Assembly (NCBI GenBank): GCA_963773155.1
Contig: CAVZAB010000012.1
Coordinates: 124,001-188,000, forward strand
DNA length: 64,000 nucleotides
Reading direction: 5' to 3'
Source: CAVZAB01 sp963773155
GTDB taxonomy: Bacteria; Pseudomonadota; Alphaproteobacteria; Rhizobiales; Beijerinckiaceae
How positions within the stretch are numbered: position 1 is the stretch's first letter; the number at the start of each line of letters is the position of its first letter. Made by a program: the position numbers and the translations under genes. The notes under the pieces are model-generated. The model searched no databases. It saw only the letters and a program-made list of their open reading frames with translations, and was not told where the DNA came from. This document shows positions 7,223 to 15,520 of the stretch, one piece after another.

Positions 7223-8419
7223 CTACAATTTGTCGACGGCGGCCCGCACGGCTTTGACATGCTGCGCGGCATTGGCTTTTTGAAAGGCGATGAAGTCGGT
7301 AAATTCCTGGTCGAGCATGCCGCGGCTGTCGGCGATTTGGTGGAGCAGGAAATCCGGGGTCTCGTTCATCTCGACGATCATGGCGCCGGCATCGGTTGCC
7401 GCCATGTCCCAGCCGATCAACGGCATATGCCGCATCACGCGTGCACCCTCAAGCGCAATCCGGCAAAGTTTCTCCCAGTCCGGCAGCGCAAAGCCTTCAA
7501 GGCGCTGATGGCTGTCAGGATGCTCGCTCACTTCCTTGAGGTCGAAGCCGCTTCCGGTGAAAGCGCGCCCGACCGTGCCGGACTTGGTGTCGATTTGAGC
7601 AAGGACATTGCCGCTGCGCCAATAATTGTCGGCGCTATTGGCGCCGGCTGGAATCTTCCAGGAGACCCGGGCAATTCTTGGCCCTGCGGCGGTTGCCATG
7701 GTCAAGATCCGCACAGTCGCCAGACGGTCGCCGCAAATTTCGCGGATCGACGCATGCGGTATGATCAACGGCTGGAATAGATAGCCATGCGCATAATGGG
7801 TGTGGATATCGCTGGCGAATTCCTCGACCGGAATCGCGCGACCGTCAACAAAGACGATCGAATCCGTGCTCGGATCGTAAGCGCGCAGCGAGGCCGAGCC
7901 GAGGCTCTGGTAGCTCTCGACCGGCTTGCCGAACAGCGGGTAGATGGCCGCCCGGCGCAGCAGGGCCAGCAATTCGTCTGGTGTCCGCACGAGCCCATCG
8001 CGAGGTAAGCCCAGAGCCTCGCCATAAAGCGCAACCATTGGAATAGTCGGCAAACCATAGGTCCGCAAATAGGCCGCCGCGGCCACTTTGCTTGACAGCA
8101 TGCCAAACCAATCATGGCGGTAGTTGACGGCGATCGCGATGTCGCGATTGGCCCGGCCGCCGACAAAGGCCCGCTTGTCGGTGTGGCCATAGAGGCGATC
8201 ATCGAACAGGCGAAGCCGAATGTAATCGTTGAAGGAGAGCCGTCCGGGGCCGAAGGCCAAGCGGGCGTAGTCCTGCAGCAGCCGAGCGGTGCTTGTTCCG
8301 CTTGCCGTGACGGCTCGCATCAGGGCCTCGGCAGGCGGCCGATCGCGATCGGGCCTGCTGACGTCGACGACCTGACTTTCGGCTGGATCGTTTGCGATCT
8401 GTCGCGGGCTGGCGCGCAT
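7223..8419 (-). CDS. Sugar-transfer-associated ATP-grasp domain protein
   Basis: The 398-aa protein is an ATP-grasp ligase of the sugar-transfer-associated type (ATPgrasp_ST). LFGKPVESYQSLGS (about residue 165) fits the ATP-binding Lys region. WKIPAGANSADNYWRSGNVLAQID is a characteristic mid-domain segment, and the late GWDMAATDAGAMIVEMNETPDF supplies the acidic and Asn metal ligands. Such enzymes use ATP to join a carboxylate to an amine or thiol, and relatives occur near polysaccharide or peptide-modification genes. SD GGGAG precedes the ATG. It is divergent from the PLP-enzyme pair at 8601, which suggests a shared pathway. The substrate is unknown. Confidence 0.75.
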   Translation of the reverse strand: MRASPRQIANDPAESQVVDVSRPDRDRPPAEALMRAVTASGTSTARLLQDYARLAFGPGRLSFNDYIRLRLFDDRLYGHTDKRAFVGGRANRDIAIAVNYRHDWFGMLSSKVAAAAYLRTYGLPTIPMVALYGEALGLPRDGLVRTPDELLALLRRAAIYPLFGKPVESYQSLGSASLRAYDPSTDSIVFVDGRAIPVEEFASDIHTHYAHGYLFQPLIIPHASIREICGDRLATVRILTMATAAGPRIARVSWKIPAGANSADNYWRSGNVLAQIDTKSGTVGRAFTGSGFDLKEVSEHPDSHQRLEGFALPDWEKLCRIALEGARVMRHMPLIGWDMAATDAGAMIVEMNETPDFLLHQIADSRGMLDQEFTDFIAFQKANAAQHVKAVRAAVDKL

Positions 8420-8600
8420 CCGATTCTCCCGTGCAAGTTGATCCGCGAGGGTGGAAAAAGCTGAAATGACGCTAGCCGAACCGGGCTAACAGCCTCTTAA
8501 GGCCGGCGTGGCCGCCGGAATTCAAGGCGGCGCGGCCCGTGGAAACGGAACCTTAGCCATTGCGAGTGAAGGTCGATCTTAAGCACGGCAGGGTCGACTC

Positions 8601-10157
8601 ATGGTGGCGATTTCGGCAGAACCGGACTGGCAATTGGCGCACCCTTGGCCGCCGGCGGGGCCAATTGCCGCGCCGCTTAGGGCCCGGCTGCCGGCCGACG
8701 ATCTGCCGGCGCCGCAGCTGCAGCTGCTGCTTGCCAGCGGTGGCGATGAACGCATCAGCCTGGACCCATTGAGCCGCCGCAATCGCTACGGAACGCCAGC
8801 CGGCCCCGCACCCGACGAGATCTGGCTGTCCTCTTCGACTGCCTCGGCGATAACGCCGGCGGCCTATCAGGCCACCGCAGGGGTTTTGGCCAGGCTTATC
8901 GCGGGCGACCCGCAGGAACGGATCGAACTTGATGTCTGGCTCGATGACCTGCGCCGCCGCCTTTGCGCCATGTTTGCCGTTCCTGGCGCCGCCGTCGTCC
9001 TTGCCGCCTCCGGCACCGAAGCCGAATTGCTGACGCTTGCCGTCGTTCGGTCCTATTTGCGGCGGCCGATCGTCAACATTGTCGTTGCCCCGACCGAGAC
9101 TGGCAGCGGCGTCGCCTTGGCCGCAGCGGGCCGGCATTTTCTGGCCTCGACCACTTGGGGGGGGCGGGTCGAGGCGGGCGCGCTGTTGGCTGGTTGGGGC
9201 GCTTGGCCCCGCGTTGAGACCATTGCCATCCGCGATCCGGACGGCCGGCCGCGGCCGGCTGAGGAGGTCGACAGCGAGGCGGCCGCCAGGGTTGCAGCCG
9301 CTTTAGCGCACGATTGCGATGTGGTCCTGCATGTCCTCGACGTTTCCAAGACCGGTCTTTCCGGGATCAGCCGCCCGGCCGCTTTGGCCCTAGCGGCGGC
9401 GGCCGGCGAGCGGATTGCCGTCGTCGTTGATGCATGCCAATTGCGCTGCTCGGCCGAGCAGATCCGGCAGGACTTGCGCAGCGGCCACATGGTGATGATC
9501 AGCGGGTCGAAATTTGCCGGCGGTCCAGCCTTTTCGGGCGCCTTGCTGGTGCCGCCGGCCAGCCTCGAACGGGTCGGACGCCTGGGGGTCGAGACCGATC
9601 TTGCCGCCTATTCGGCCGTCCATGATTGGCCGTCATCGCTGCGCCAGCGGCTTGGCCTGCGGCTTGGCAGTCTCGCCAACCTGGGGCTTGGATTGCGCTG
9701 GGAGGCCGCCTTGTTCGAGCTCGAGGCCTTTATGGCGATCGAAGAGGCTGACAGCCGGTCGATTGCCGCGATGTTCGAAACCGAGGTCCAGCGGCGGATC
9801 GCGGCAGCGCCATGGCTCAGCACGCTCGACAAAAACAATGCGCCGCTTGGCGGCTTTGGCCCGACCATCGTGCCGGTGCGCCCGGCCGGGCACGCCGGTC
9901 CCGCCTATCTGGAATCGATTCATAGGGGCCTGCGCAGCCGGCAAGCGGTGGCGGGTCGACGGGGCCGGGTCTGTCATGTCGGCCAGCCGGTGGCCATCGG
10001 CGACGCTTCTGTTCTGCGGCTTTGCGTCAGCGCGCCGATGATGAATGCTGTCGCCAGCCGCTTGCGCGCCGGGCAAAGCCTGGCCGGCGCCTTTCAGCCG
10101 ATCGGCGCCGAACTCGATTGGACTTTCGACAAATGGGAGGCGCTGGCCAGGCCTTGA
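8601..10157 (+). CDS. Uncharacterised PLP-dependent enzyme, aminotransferase/decarboxylase fold type I
   Basis: The 518-aa protein contains LAASGTEAELLTLAV (phosphate-binding Gly-Thr segment), VVVDACQLRC (PLP-ring Asp) and MISGSKFAGGPAFSGALL, where Lys304 is the expected Schiff-base lysine. The spacing of these motifs fits a large fold-type I enzyme. I cannot assign a named family; it is a hypothetical conserved PLP protein whose nearest recognisable relatives are cysteine-desulfurase or decarboxylase-like enzymes. It is followed 23 bases later by a second PLP enzyme on the same strand, so the two are probably co-transcribed. The 181-base gap to the divergent ATP-grasp gene should hold both promoters. 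Confidence 0.72.
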   Translation: MVAISAEPDWQLAHPWPPAGPIAAPLRARLPADDLPAPQLQLLLASGGDERISLDPLSRRNRYGTPAGPAPDEIWLSSSTASAITPAAYQATAGVLARLIAGDPQERIELDVWLDDLRRRLCAMFAVPGAAVVLAASGTEAELLTLAVVRSYLRRPIVNIVVAPTETGSGVALAAAGRHFLASTTWGGRVEAGALLAGWGAWPRVETIAIRDPDGRPRPAEEVDSEAAARVAAALAHDCDVVLHVLDVSKTGLSGISRPAALALAAAAGERIAVVVDACQLRCSAEQIRQDLRSGHMVMISGSKFAGGPAFSGALLVPPASLERVGRLGVETDLAAYSAVHDWPSSLRQRLGLRLGSLANLGLGLRWEAALFELEAFMAIEEADSRSIAAMFETEVQRRIAAAPWLSTLDKNNAPLGGFGPTIVPVRPAGHAGPAYLESIHRGLRSRQAVAGRRGRVCHVGQPVAIGDASVLRLCVSAPMMNAVASRLRAGQSLAGAFQPIGAELDWTFDKWEALARP

Positions 10158-10180
10158 ACGGGCCAGCCGACGCATAGCGC

Positions 10181-11629
10181 ATGTCAAACAAAAATCCCGG
10201 GCCCAATCTCGATCCGAGGGATTGGGAAGACTTTCGCCGGCAGGCCCACAGGGCGGTCGACGAAATGACCGACTATCTGCGCGACGTGCGCACGCGGCCG
10301 GTCTGGCAGCCGATGCCGGCTGCGGCCCGGGCCGGCTTGCACGAGGGCCTGCCAAAAGCGCCGAGCGAGATCGCCGGCGTCCTCGACCAATTCGGCACGA
10401 CGATCCGGCCCTACGCCAACGGCAATACCCACCCCTTGTTCATGGGCTGGGTGCACGGGGCGGGAACGCCGGCCGGCATGCTCGCCGAATTGCTCAGCGC
10501 CGGCCTCAACAGCAATTGCGCTGGCCGCGATCACGCCGGTGTTGAAGTCGAGCGGCAGCTGACGCGCTGGATGGCGGAGGCTTTCGGCTTTCCCGAAAAT
10601 TCGTCGGGCCTATTGGTCACCGGCACGTCGATGGCCAATTTCCTCGGTGTGCTGATTGCCCGCACGAGCGCGGTTGGCGATTCGATACGCCGGGCGGGTC
10701 TGCGCGGCTTGCCGCGCGAATTGATCGCCTATGCCTCCGCCGAGGCCCATTCCTGTGTCGCCCAGGCGATGGAACTGGCGGGCCTGGGTTCGGCCAATCT
10801 TCGGCTGATAGAGACCGATACTGATGGCGGCATTTCCCTTGCCGCGCTCGAATCGGCCATTGCGCGCGACCGCCTGGCGGGCGGACAGCCCTTCCTGCTG
10901 GTCGGCACCGCCGGCAGTGTCAATATTGGCGCCATCGACGATCTCGAGGGACTTGCCGCGATTGCCCGCTCCCAGGGTCTGTGGTTGCATGTCGATGGCG
11001 CCTTCGGGGCTACGGCGGTTTTTTCGGACGAATTGCGGCCGCGGCTGAAGGGGCTCGAACGAGCGGATTCGATTGCCTTCGATTTTCACAAATGGGTGCA
11101 TGTGCCCTATGATTGCGGCTTCCTGATCGTCCGCGATCCCGCCTTGCACTTTCGAACCTTCGCCCGGGAGGCCGCCTATCTGACGCGCCAGCCGCGCGGC
11201 CTGGCGGCGGGTGAGGTGTGGCCCTGCGATCTCGGTCCGGACCTATCGCGCGGCTTTCGGGCCTTGAAAATCTGGTTCACCTTGAAGGTTTTCGGTACGA
11301 CGCAGATCGGCGCCTGCATGGCCGAGAATTGCCGCGTCGCCGCCTATTTGGCCGAGCGACTTAAGGCTTCCGGCCGTTTCACGCTCGATGCTCCGGTGGG
11401 TCTCAACATTGTTTGCTTCGGTTTGGCCGGCGATGACGGGACCGGCAATGCGGAGATGGTCATGCGGTTGCATGAACGCGGCGAGGCGGCGCCCTCGCTT
11501 ACTCAAAGGCACGGGCGGGCGTCAATCCGTGCCGCCATTGTCAATCATCGAACGACCAAGGCCGACATGGATGTTTTCCTCGAGCGCCTCGAAAGCCTGG
11601 CGGACGAACTCGCAGCAGAACGCCGGTGA
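10181..11629 (+). CDS. Pyridoxal-dependent decarboxylase, aromatic-L-amino-acid decarboxylase family
   Basis: The 482-aa group II decarboxylase (DDC family, usual length 470-490) shows THPLFMGWVHGAGTPAGML (substrate-side segment), GLLVTGTSMANFLG (phosphate binding), LWLHVDGAFGA (PLP Asp) and IAFDFHKWVHVPYDCG with PLP lysine Lys304. The aligned family includes DOPA, tryptophan, tyrosine and glutamate decarboxylases; the exact amino acid cannot be deduced. It follows the PLP enzyme at 8601-10157 in an apparent operon, and the pair faces an ATP-grasp gene. One reading is decarboxylation of an amino acid followed by transamination or ligation of the amine. Confidence 0.83.
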   Translation: MSNKNPGPNLDPRDWEDFRRQAHRAVDEMTDYLRDVRTRPVWQPMPAAARAGLHEGLPKAPSEIAGVLDQFGTTIRPYANGNTHPLFMGWVHGAGTPAGMLAELLSAGLNSNCAGRDHAGVEVERQLTRWMAEAFGFPENSSGLLVTGTSMANFLGVLIARTSAVGDSIRRAGLRGLPRELIAYASAEAHSCVAQAMELAGLGSANLRLIETDTDGGISLAALESAIARDRLAGGQPFLLVGTAGSVNIGAIDDLEGLAAIARSQGLWLHVDGAFGATAVFSDELRPRLKGLERADSIAFDFHKWVHVPYDCGFLIVRDPALHFRTFAREAAYLTRQPRGLAAGEVWPCDLGPDLSRGFRALKIWFTLKVFGTTQIGACMAENCRVAAYLAERLKASGRFTLDAPVGLNIVCFGLAGDDGTGNAEMVMRLHERGEAAPSLTQRHGRASIRAAIVNHRTTKADMDVFLERLESLADELAAERR

Positions 11630-11744
11630 CGACCCGGCCGCCGCGCGCTTTGATTGGCGGCTTGTTGCTGGTTCCCGGATTGGCTTGCTAGGATCGCTGT
11701 GGTGGGCCGAGGGTTGGTTGCAATGCAGGGATTTGGAGATCGTT

Positions 11745-11936
11745 ATGGATGAGGATCGGTTCAACTTGGCTATGCGCAAGTTTCTGAAGGAAGTGGGCGT
11801 GACATCGCAGCGCGAGATCGAGCGGGTGGTGCGGGCCGGCCAAGTGCAAGGCAAGGCGCTGAAGGTCAAAATGGTCTTGAGCGCGGAAAATGCGCCGCTG
11901 CAGCACACGATCGTCGAGACGATCGACCTGCAGTGA
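11745..11936 (+). CDS. DUF6494 family small protein
   Basis: The 63-aa protein (MDEDRFNLAMRKFLKEVGVTSQREIERVV) matches the DUF6494 pattern: a short helical N-terminus with FLKEVGVTSQREIE, then a beta-rich end. GGAG six bases upstream fixes this ATG; a longer in-frame extension to 11388 overlaps the decarboxylase gene and is not credible. It is convergent with the dehydrogenase gene and abuts it. Function unknown. Confidence 0.8.
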   Translation: MDEDRFNLAMRKFLKEVGVTSQREIERVVRAGQVQGKALKVKMVLSAENAPLQHTIVETIDLQ

Positions 11937-12893
11937 TCAATAGCCGCGGGCGAGGTCGACTCGGTTGCGCAGCGGTTGTCCGCTGAGGTAGCGGTCGAGA
12001 TTTTCGAAGAAAATGTCGCACACCAATCCATTGTAGCGGATTGGATTGCCGGCGATGTGCGGTGTGACGAGCACGTTCGGCATCGACCAGAACGGGTGAT
12101 CCTTCGGCAACGGTTCTTGCTCGAAGACATCGAGTGCCGCGCCGCCGAGGTGTCGCGTAGCGAGCGCCTCGACGAGGGCTTTTTCCTCGACAATATTGCC
12201 GCGGGCCATATTGACCAGGAAGGCACCGCTTTTCATTGCCGCTAATTCGCGCCGGCCAATCATGGCCTGGGTTTGCGGCGTGCTGGGAACGACGAGAACG
12301 ACGAAGTCGGCGCGCGGCAATAGCGCCATCAGCGCCTCGACCCCGTGGATTTCATCGGCAACCGGATTGGGCTCGGGTGAACTCGTTCGCCTGACGCCGA
12401 TAACCTGCATGCCCGCCGCCTTGCCGCGCCTTGCCACCACTTCGCCGATCGCGCCGAGACCGACGACCATCATGGTCTTGCCGGCGAGTGCCGGGACAAA
12501 TTTAGGCTGCCAGAGCCGCTGGGCCTGATCGCGGAGGAGGCCAGCCATATCCCAGACATGCATGATGATCGTGCCAATCGCATAATCGGCCATGACATCG
12601 CCGTGAATGCCGCGCGCATTGGTGACGGCGACCTCGCCGAGCGCTCCGCGCAACGGAACCAGAAAGTCGATGCCGGCGTTGGTGCATTGCAGCCAGCGTA
12701 GTTGCTTTGCCTCGGCAAGGAGGTTTGGCGCGCAACGGGCGACCAGCAGAATTTCCATCTCGGCCAGTTCGGCCTTTGTCGCATCGGCGTTGAGGATCTT
12801 GACGCCGATCTGCGGCGCGCGTTGCTTGATCCGGGCCGCATAATCGTCGGCCTCGTCGTGAATGAGATGGACGGTGATTGAACGGGACGACAA
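11937..12893 (-). CDS. D-2-hydroxyacid dehydrogenase under a TPP riboswitch
   Basis: The protein of about 318 aa reduces 2-oxoacids with NAD(P)H. It shows MVVGLGAIGEVVARRGKAAGM (Rossmann G-x-G-x-x-G), VNMARGNIVEEKALVEAL (catalytic Arg in the ARG motif), DVFEQEPLPKDHPFWSMPNVLVTPHIAG (catalytic Glu and His). I start it at TTG 12893, which has AGAGG six bases upstream and begins just before the ITVHLIHDE strand. The ATG-initiated reading from 13010 lies inside the riboswitch aptamer and is not credible. It is monocistronic. The aptamer 73 bases upstream implies repression by thiamine pyrophosphate, which is unusual for this family. Confidence 0.85.
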   Translation of the reverse strand: MSSRSITVHLIHDEADDYAARIKQRAPQIGVKILNADATKAELAEMEILLVARCAPNLLAEAKQLRWLQCTNAGIDFLVPLRGALGEVAVTNARGIHGDVMADYAIGTIIMHVWDMAGLLRDQAQRLWQPKFVPALAGKTMMVVGLGAIGEVVARRGKAAGMQVIGVRRTSSPEPNPVADEIHGVEALMALLPRADFVVLVVPSTPQTQAMIGRRELAAMKSGAFLVNMARGNIVEEKALVEALATRHLGGAALDVFEQEPLPKDHPFWSMPNVLVTPHIAGNPIRYNGLVCDIFFENLDRYLSGQPLRNRVDLARGY

Positions 12894-12965
12894 GCTGGAC
12901 CTCTGGGTTGGGCGTCGGGGCTGGCGTTTGGATTCGCCTGCGCGGGTTCTACACAGCTTCGATGT

Positions 12966-13054
12966 GTTCCGCTCCCCGCCGGTATGACCCGGATCAGGTT
13001 CGAAGGTCATCGCGCTGGCGGTCTCTCAGCCCGTGAAGGGCTCCCCTCGGAAAC
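12966..13054 (-). promoter_or_regulatory. TPP (thi-box) riboswitch
   Basis: The minus strand carries the diagnostic thi-box elements in order: GAGGGGAGCCC, a short hairpin GCCC-TTCAC-GGGC, CTGAGA (13024-13029), then CCTTCGAACCTGATCCGG (core at 12993-13001) and ATACCGGCGGGGA (near 12977-12985). GTTTCCG (13048-13054) and CGGAAC (12966-12971) close P1. It is oriented towards the dehydrogenase start at 12893. The 73-base space to that start could hold a terminator or SD-sequestering fold; I did not see a clear T-run, so translational control is more likely. Confidence 0.93.
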
Positions 13055-13133
13055 CCCAAGATGGCGCGATCGCGAGGGATTGCAAGGAGAAACTGGGCCT
13101 CGGCGCCGGCAGTCGAGGGCCAAAAAGGGGGGC

Positions 13134-14615
13134 TCAGTCCCAGCTGACATTGGCCATATCGTTGGCGAAAATCGGGGAGTCCGTCCACAAGCCCTTCAAG
13201 TGCCGATTGGCGATGGTGATCTGCGGCAATTGGAAGAGATAGGCGTTGACGGCGTCGGCGGCCAACATCTGCTGGGCCTCGCCGAGCCGCTGCAAACGAT
13301 CGCTTGGATCGCGGCTCTGCCCAATGCTTTGCAGGAGGGCGCGAAAGGGCGGGCTATCGTAATTGAAATAATAGGTCGGATCGGCATAGATGGCGAGATC
13401 CAACGGCTCGACGTGGCTGATGACGGTGAGATCGTAATTGTGGTTGGTGTAGACGCCGGACAGCCATTGCGCCCATTCGACATTTTCGATCTTCGCCTCG
13501 ATGCCAATCTTGGCCAATTGGGCGGCGATGATTTCGCCGCCAAGGCGCGCATAGGCGGGCGGCGGCAGTTGCAGCGAGAGCCTGAGGGGCAAGTTGACGC
13601 CGGCCGCCGCGAGCAAGGCTTTGGCCTTCTCCGGATCATAGGAATAGGTTGCGTTCAGATCGATATAGCCTGGATCGTTCGGTACCATATGGCTGCCGAT
13701 CGGCCGGCCGAAACCGTTCATGGCGCCTTGGATCACGGCGTTGCGGTCGATCGCTAAGGCAATCGCCTGCCGGACTCTGACGTCATTGAGCGGCGGCCTT
13801 TTGTTGTTGATCGCGAGGATTGTTTTGCCTTCGGTCCCGCCGATGCTCACGCTAAAGCGGGGGTCGGCCTGAAACTGAGCGATGTTCTGGACTGAGCCGA
13901 AGCGGGGGATGGCATCGACATCGCCGGCCAGGAGGGCCGCGGTCTGGGCAGCCGGATCGTTGATGAACCGGAAGACCACCTGGTCGAGTTTGATGCTTGC
14001 TGGATCGCGGTAGGTCTTGGCCCGGTCAAGCGTGACTGAAACGCCCTTCGACCATTCCCTTATCGCGAAGGGACCGGTGCCGATGGGATTGGTGCCATTG
14101 GTGGCGGCGCTTTTCGGCGAGACGACAACGGCAGAACTCAGGCCGAGTTTGAATGGAGCGTCGGGATCGGGCTGTTTGAGCGTAAGAACGACGCTCAACG
14201 GGTCGGGCGTTTCGATGCGGTCGATCTGTTGGAAAAAGCTCTTGGTCTTGTTCGTGCTTTCAGGCGCGGCGGCTCGTTCGAAGGAGAACTTGACATCGGA
14301 AGACGTCATTTTTTCGCCGTCGTGAAAAACGACGCCGTCGCGCAGCTTGAAGCGATAGACGAGACCGTCGCTCGATAGGGTCCAGCTCTCGGCGAGCAGC
14401 GGCGTCACCGAATTGTCGGCATTGATTTTGGTGAGGCCTTCGAAGACGTTGTAATGGGTGATCTCGCCAATCGCCGCGGCGGCGCCGCTCGTCGGGTCGA
14501 GGCCAGGCGGTTCGAGCGCCATGCCGAGCACGACACGTGCCGCCCGGGCGGCGGCCGCGTCACTGGCCGGGCTTATGACAACCAGCGCCAGCAGAGCGCA
14601 GAACAAGCGTATCAT
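13134..14615 (-). CDS. ABC transporter substrate-binding protein, peptide/nickel family (SBP_bac_5)
   Basis: The 493-aa periplasmic binding protein has a signal peptide (MIRLFCALLALVVISPASDAAAARA). Family motifs are GMALEPPGLDPT, VFEGLTKINADNSVTPLLAESWTLSSDG, FKLRDGVVFHDGE, SSDVKFSFER and DPEKAKALLAAAGV. The start at 14615 has AGGGAG seven bases upstream; the ATG six bases earlier is too close to it. It is the last gene of a five-gene importer operon (permeases, two ATPases, binding protein), 95 bases after the second ATPase. The ligand may be a dipeptide, oligopeptide or similar small molecule. Confidence 0.87.
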   Translation of the reverse strand: MIRLFCALLALVVISPASDAAAARAARVVLGMALEPPGLDPTSGAAAAIGEITHYNVFEGLTKINADNSVTPLLAESWTLSSDGLVYRFKLRDGVVFHDGEKMTSSDVKFSFERAAAPESTNKTKSFFQQIDRIETPDPLSVVLTLKQPDPDAPFKLGLSSAVVVSPKSAATNGTNPIGTGPFAIREWSKGVSVTLDRAKTYRDPASIKLDQVVFRFINDPAAQTAALLAGDVDAIPRFGSVQNIAQFQADPRFSVSIGGTEGKTILAINNKRPPLNDVRVRQAIALAIDRNAVIQGAMNGFGRPIGSHMVPNDPGYIDLNATYSYDPEKAKALLAAAGVNLPLRLSLQLPPPAYARLGGEIIAAQLAKIGIEAKIENVEWAQWLSGVYTNHNYDLTVISHVEPLDLAIYADPTYYFNYDSPPFRALLQSIGQSRDPSDRLQRLGEAQQMLAADAVNAYLFQLPQITIANRHLKGLWTDSPIFANDMANVSWD

Positions 14616-14716
14616 ATCCATTCTCCCTGGCCGACCCGGCCGACGCTGCTCTATAGCATTGCTGGCGGCGCAATTTCGTCAAGAAAAAGGCGGGAATCCG
14701 ACGCTGGTGACCAGGG

Positions 14717-15520
14717 CTAGCCGGGCGCCGAGCCGGTCAACCGCGGGACGGCTGCAACGAGGGCGCGGGTATAGGGATCGGCCGCGGCGCCAAAAAGCCG
14801 CGCCGGCGGCGCCTGTTCGACAATGCGCCCGTCGCGCATCACCGCGACCATGTCGCACATATAGGCGACGACGGCTAGATCGTGGCTAATGATCAGATAG
14901 GTCAGCTTGAATTGGTCCTGCAGGTCGCGCAGGAGATTGAGAACCTGGGCCTGGACCGAGACGTCCAGGGCGCTGACCGGTTCATCGGCGATAACCAGCC
15001 TTGGTCGGCTGACCAGAGCGCGGGCAATCGCAATGCGCTGGCGCTGTCCACCCGAAAACTGATGCGGGTACTTGTCCATGTCGCTTTCGCGCAGGCCGAC
15101 CGACAGAAGTGTTTCGGCGACCCGCTCGCGCCAATCCTGCCGGTTGAGACCGGCGCGCGCGGCGAGCGGTTCGGCAATGATACGGTGCAGCCGCTGGCGC
15201 GGATCGAGTGAACCATAGGGGTTCTGGAAGACGATTTGGATATCGGGCCGCAGCCGGCGCAAAGCGGAGCGCGAAAGGCGGTGCAGATCCGCTCCATTGA
15301 ACAGAACCCGCCCCTGATCCGGAGGTTCGAGAGCCAGAATGAGCCTGGCCAGGGTTGACTTGCCGGCGCCGGATTCGCCAACAATGCCGAAACTCCGGCC
15401 GGCCTCGATGGTAAAATCGACATCCGCCAAGATTCTGGTCCTTTTCGGTGGCGCCCACAAGCGCTCGCGCCGTGCCGCATAGGTCTTGCTAAGCCCTTCG
15501 ACCTGCAGCAGGACGCTCAT
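14717..15520 (-). CDS. Peptide-type ABC transporter ATPase (OppF/DppF-like)
   Basis: The 267-aa nucleotide-binding subunit has Walker A GESGAGKST, Q-loop VFQNPYGSLDPRQ, signature SGGQRQR and Walker B LVIADEPVSALDVS. AVMRDGRIVEQAP is the typical end of the ATPase core. It is short relative to full OppF proteins (about 320-330 aa) and lacks the cysteine-containing C-terminal oligopeptide extension that its partner retains. Its start overlaps the stop of the partner ATPase gene by four bases, which indicates translational coupling. Confidence 0.88.
   Translation of the reverse strand: MSVLLQVEGLSKTYAARRERLWAPPKRTRILADVDFTIEAGRSFGIVGESGAGKSTLARLILALEPPDQGRVLFNGADLHRLSRSALRRLRPDIQIVFQNPYGSLDPRQRLHRIIAEPLAARAGLNRQDWRERVAETLLSVGLRESDMDKYPHQFSGGQRQRIAIARALVSRPRLVIADEPVSALDVSVQAQVLNLLRDLQDQFKLTYLIISHDLAVVAYMCDMVAVMRDGRIVEQAPPARLFGAAADPYTRALVAAVPRLTGSAPG

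Noticed and set aside
11388..11936. A 182-aa frame ending with the DUF6494 protein
   Set aside because: Most of it overlaps the decarboxylase gene; the DUF6494 family starts at ATG 11745 with its own ribosome site.
11937..13010. Dehydrogenase starting at ATG 13010 with a 39-residue extension
   Set aside because: The extension is translated from the TPP aptamer and does not match the family; TTG 12893 has a ribosome site and fits the fold.
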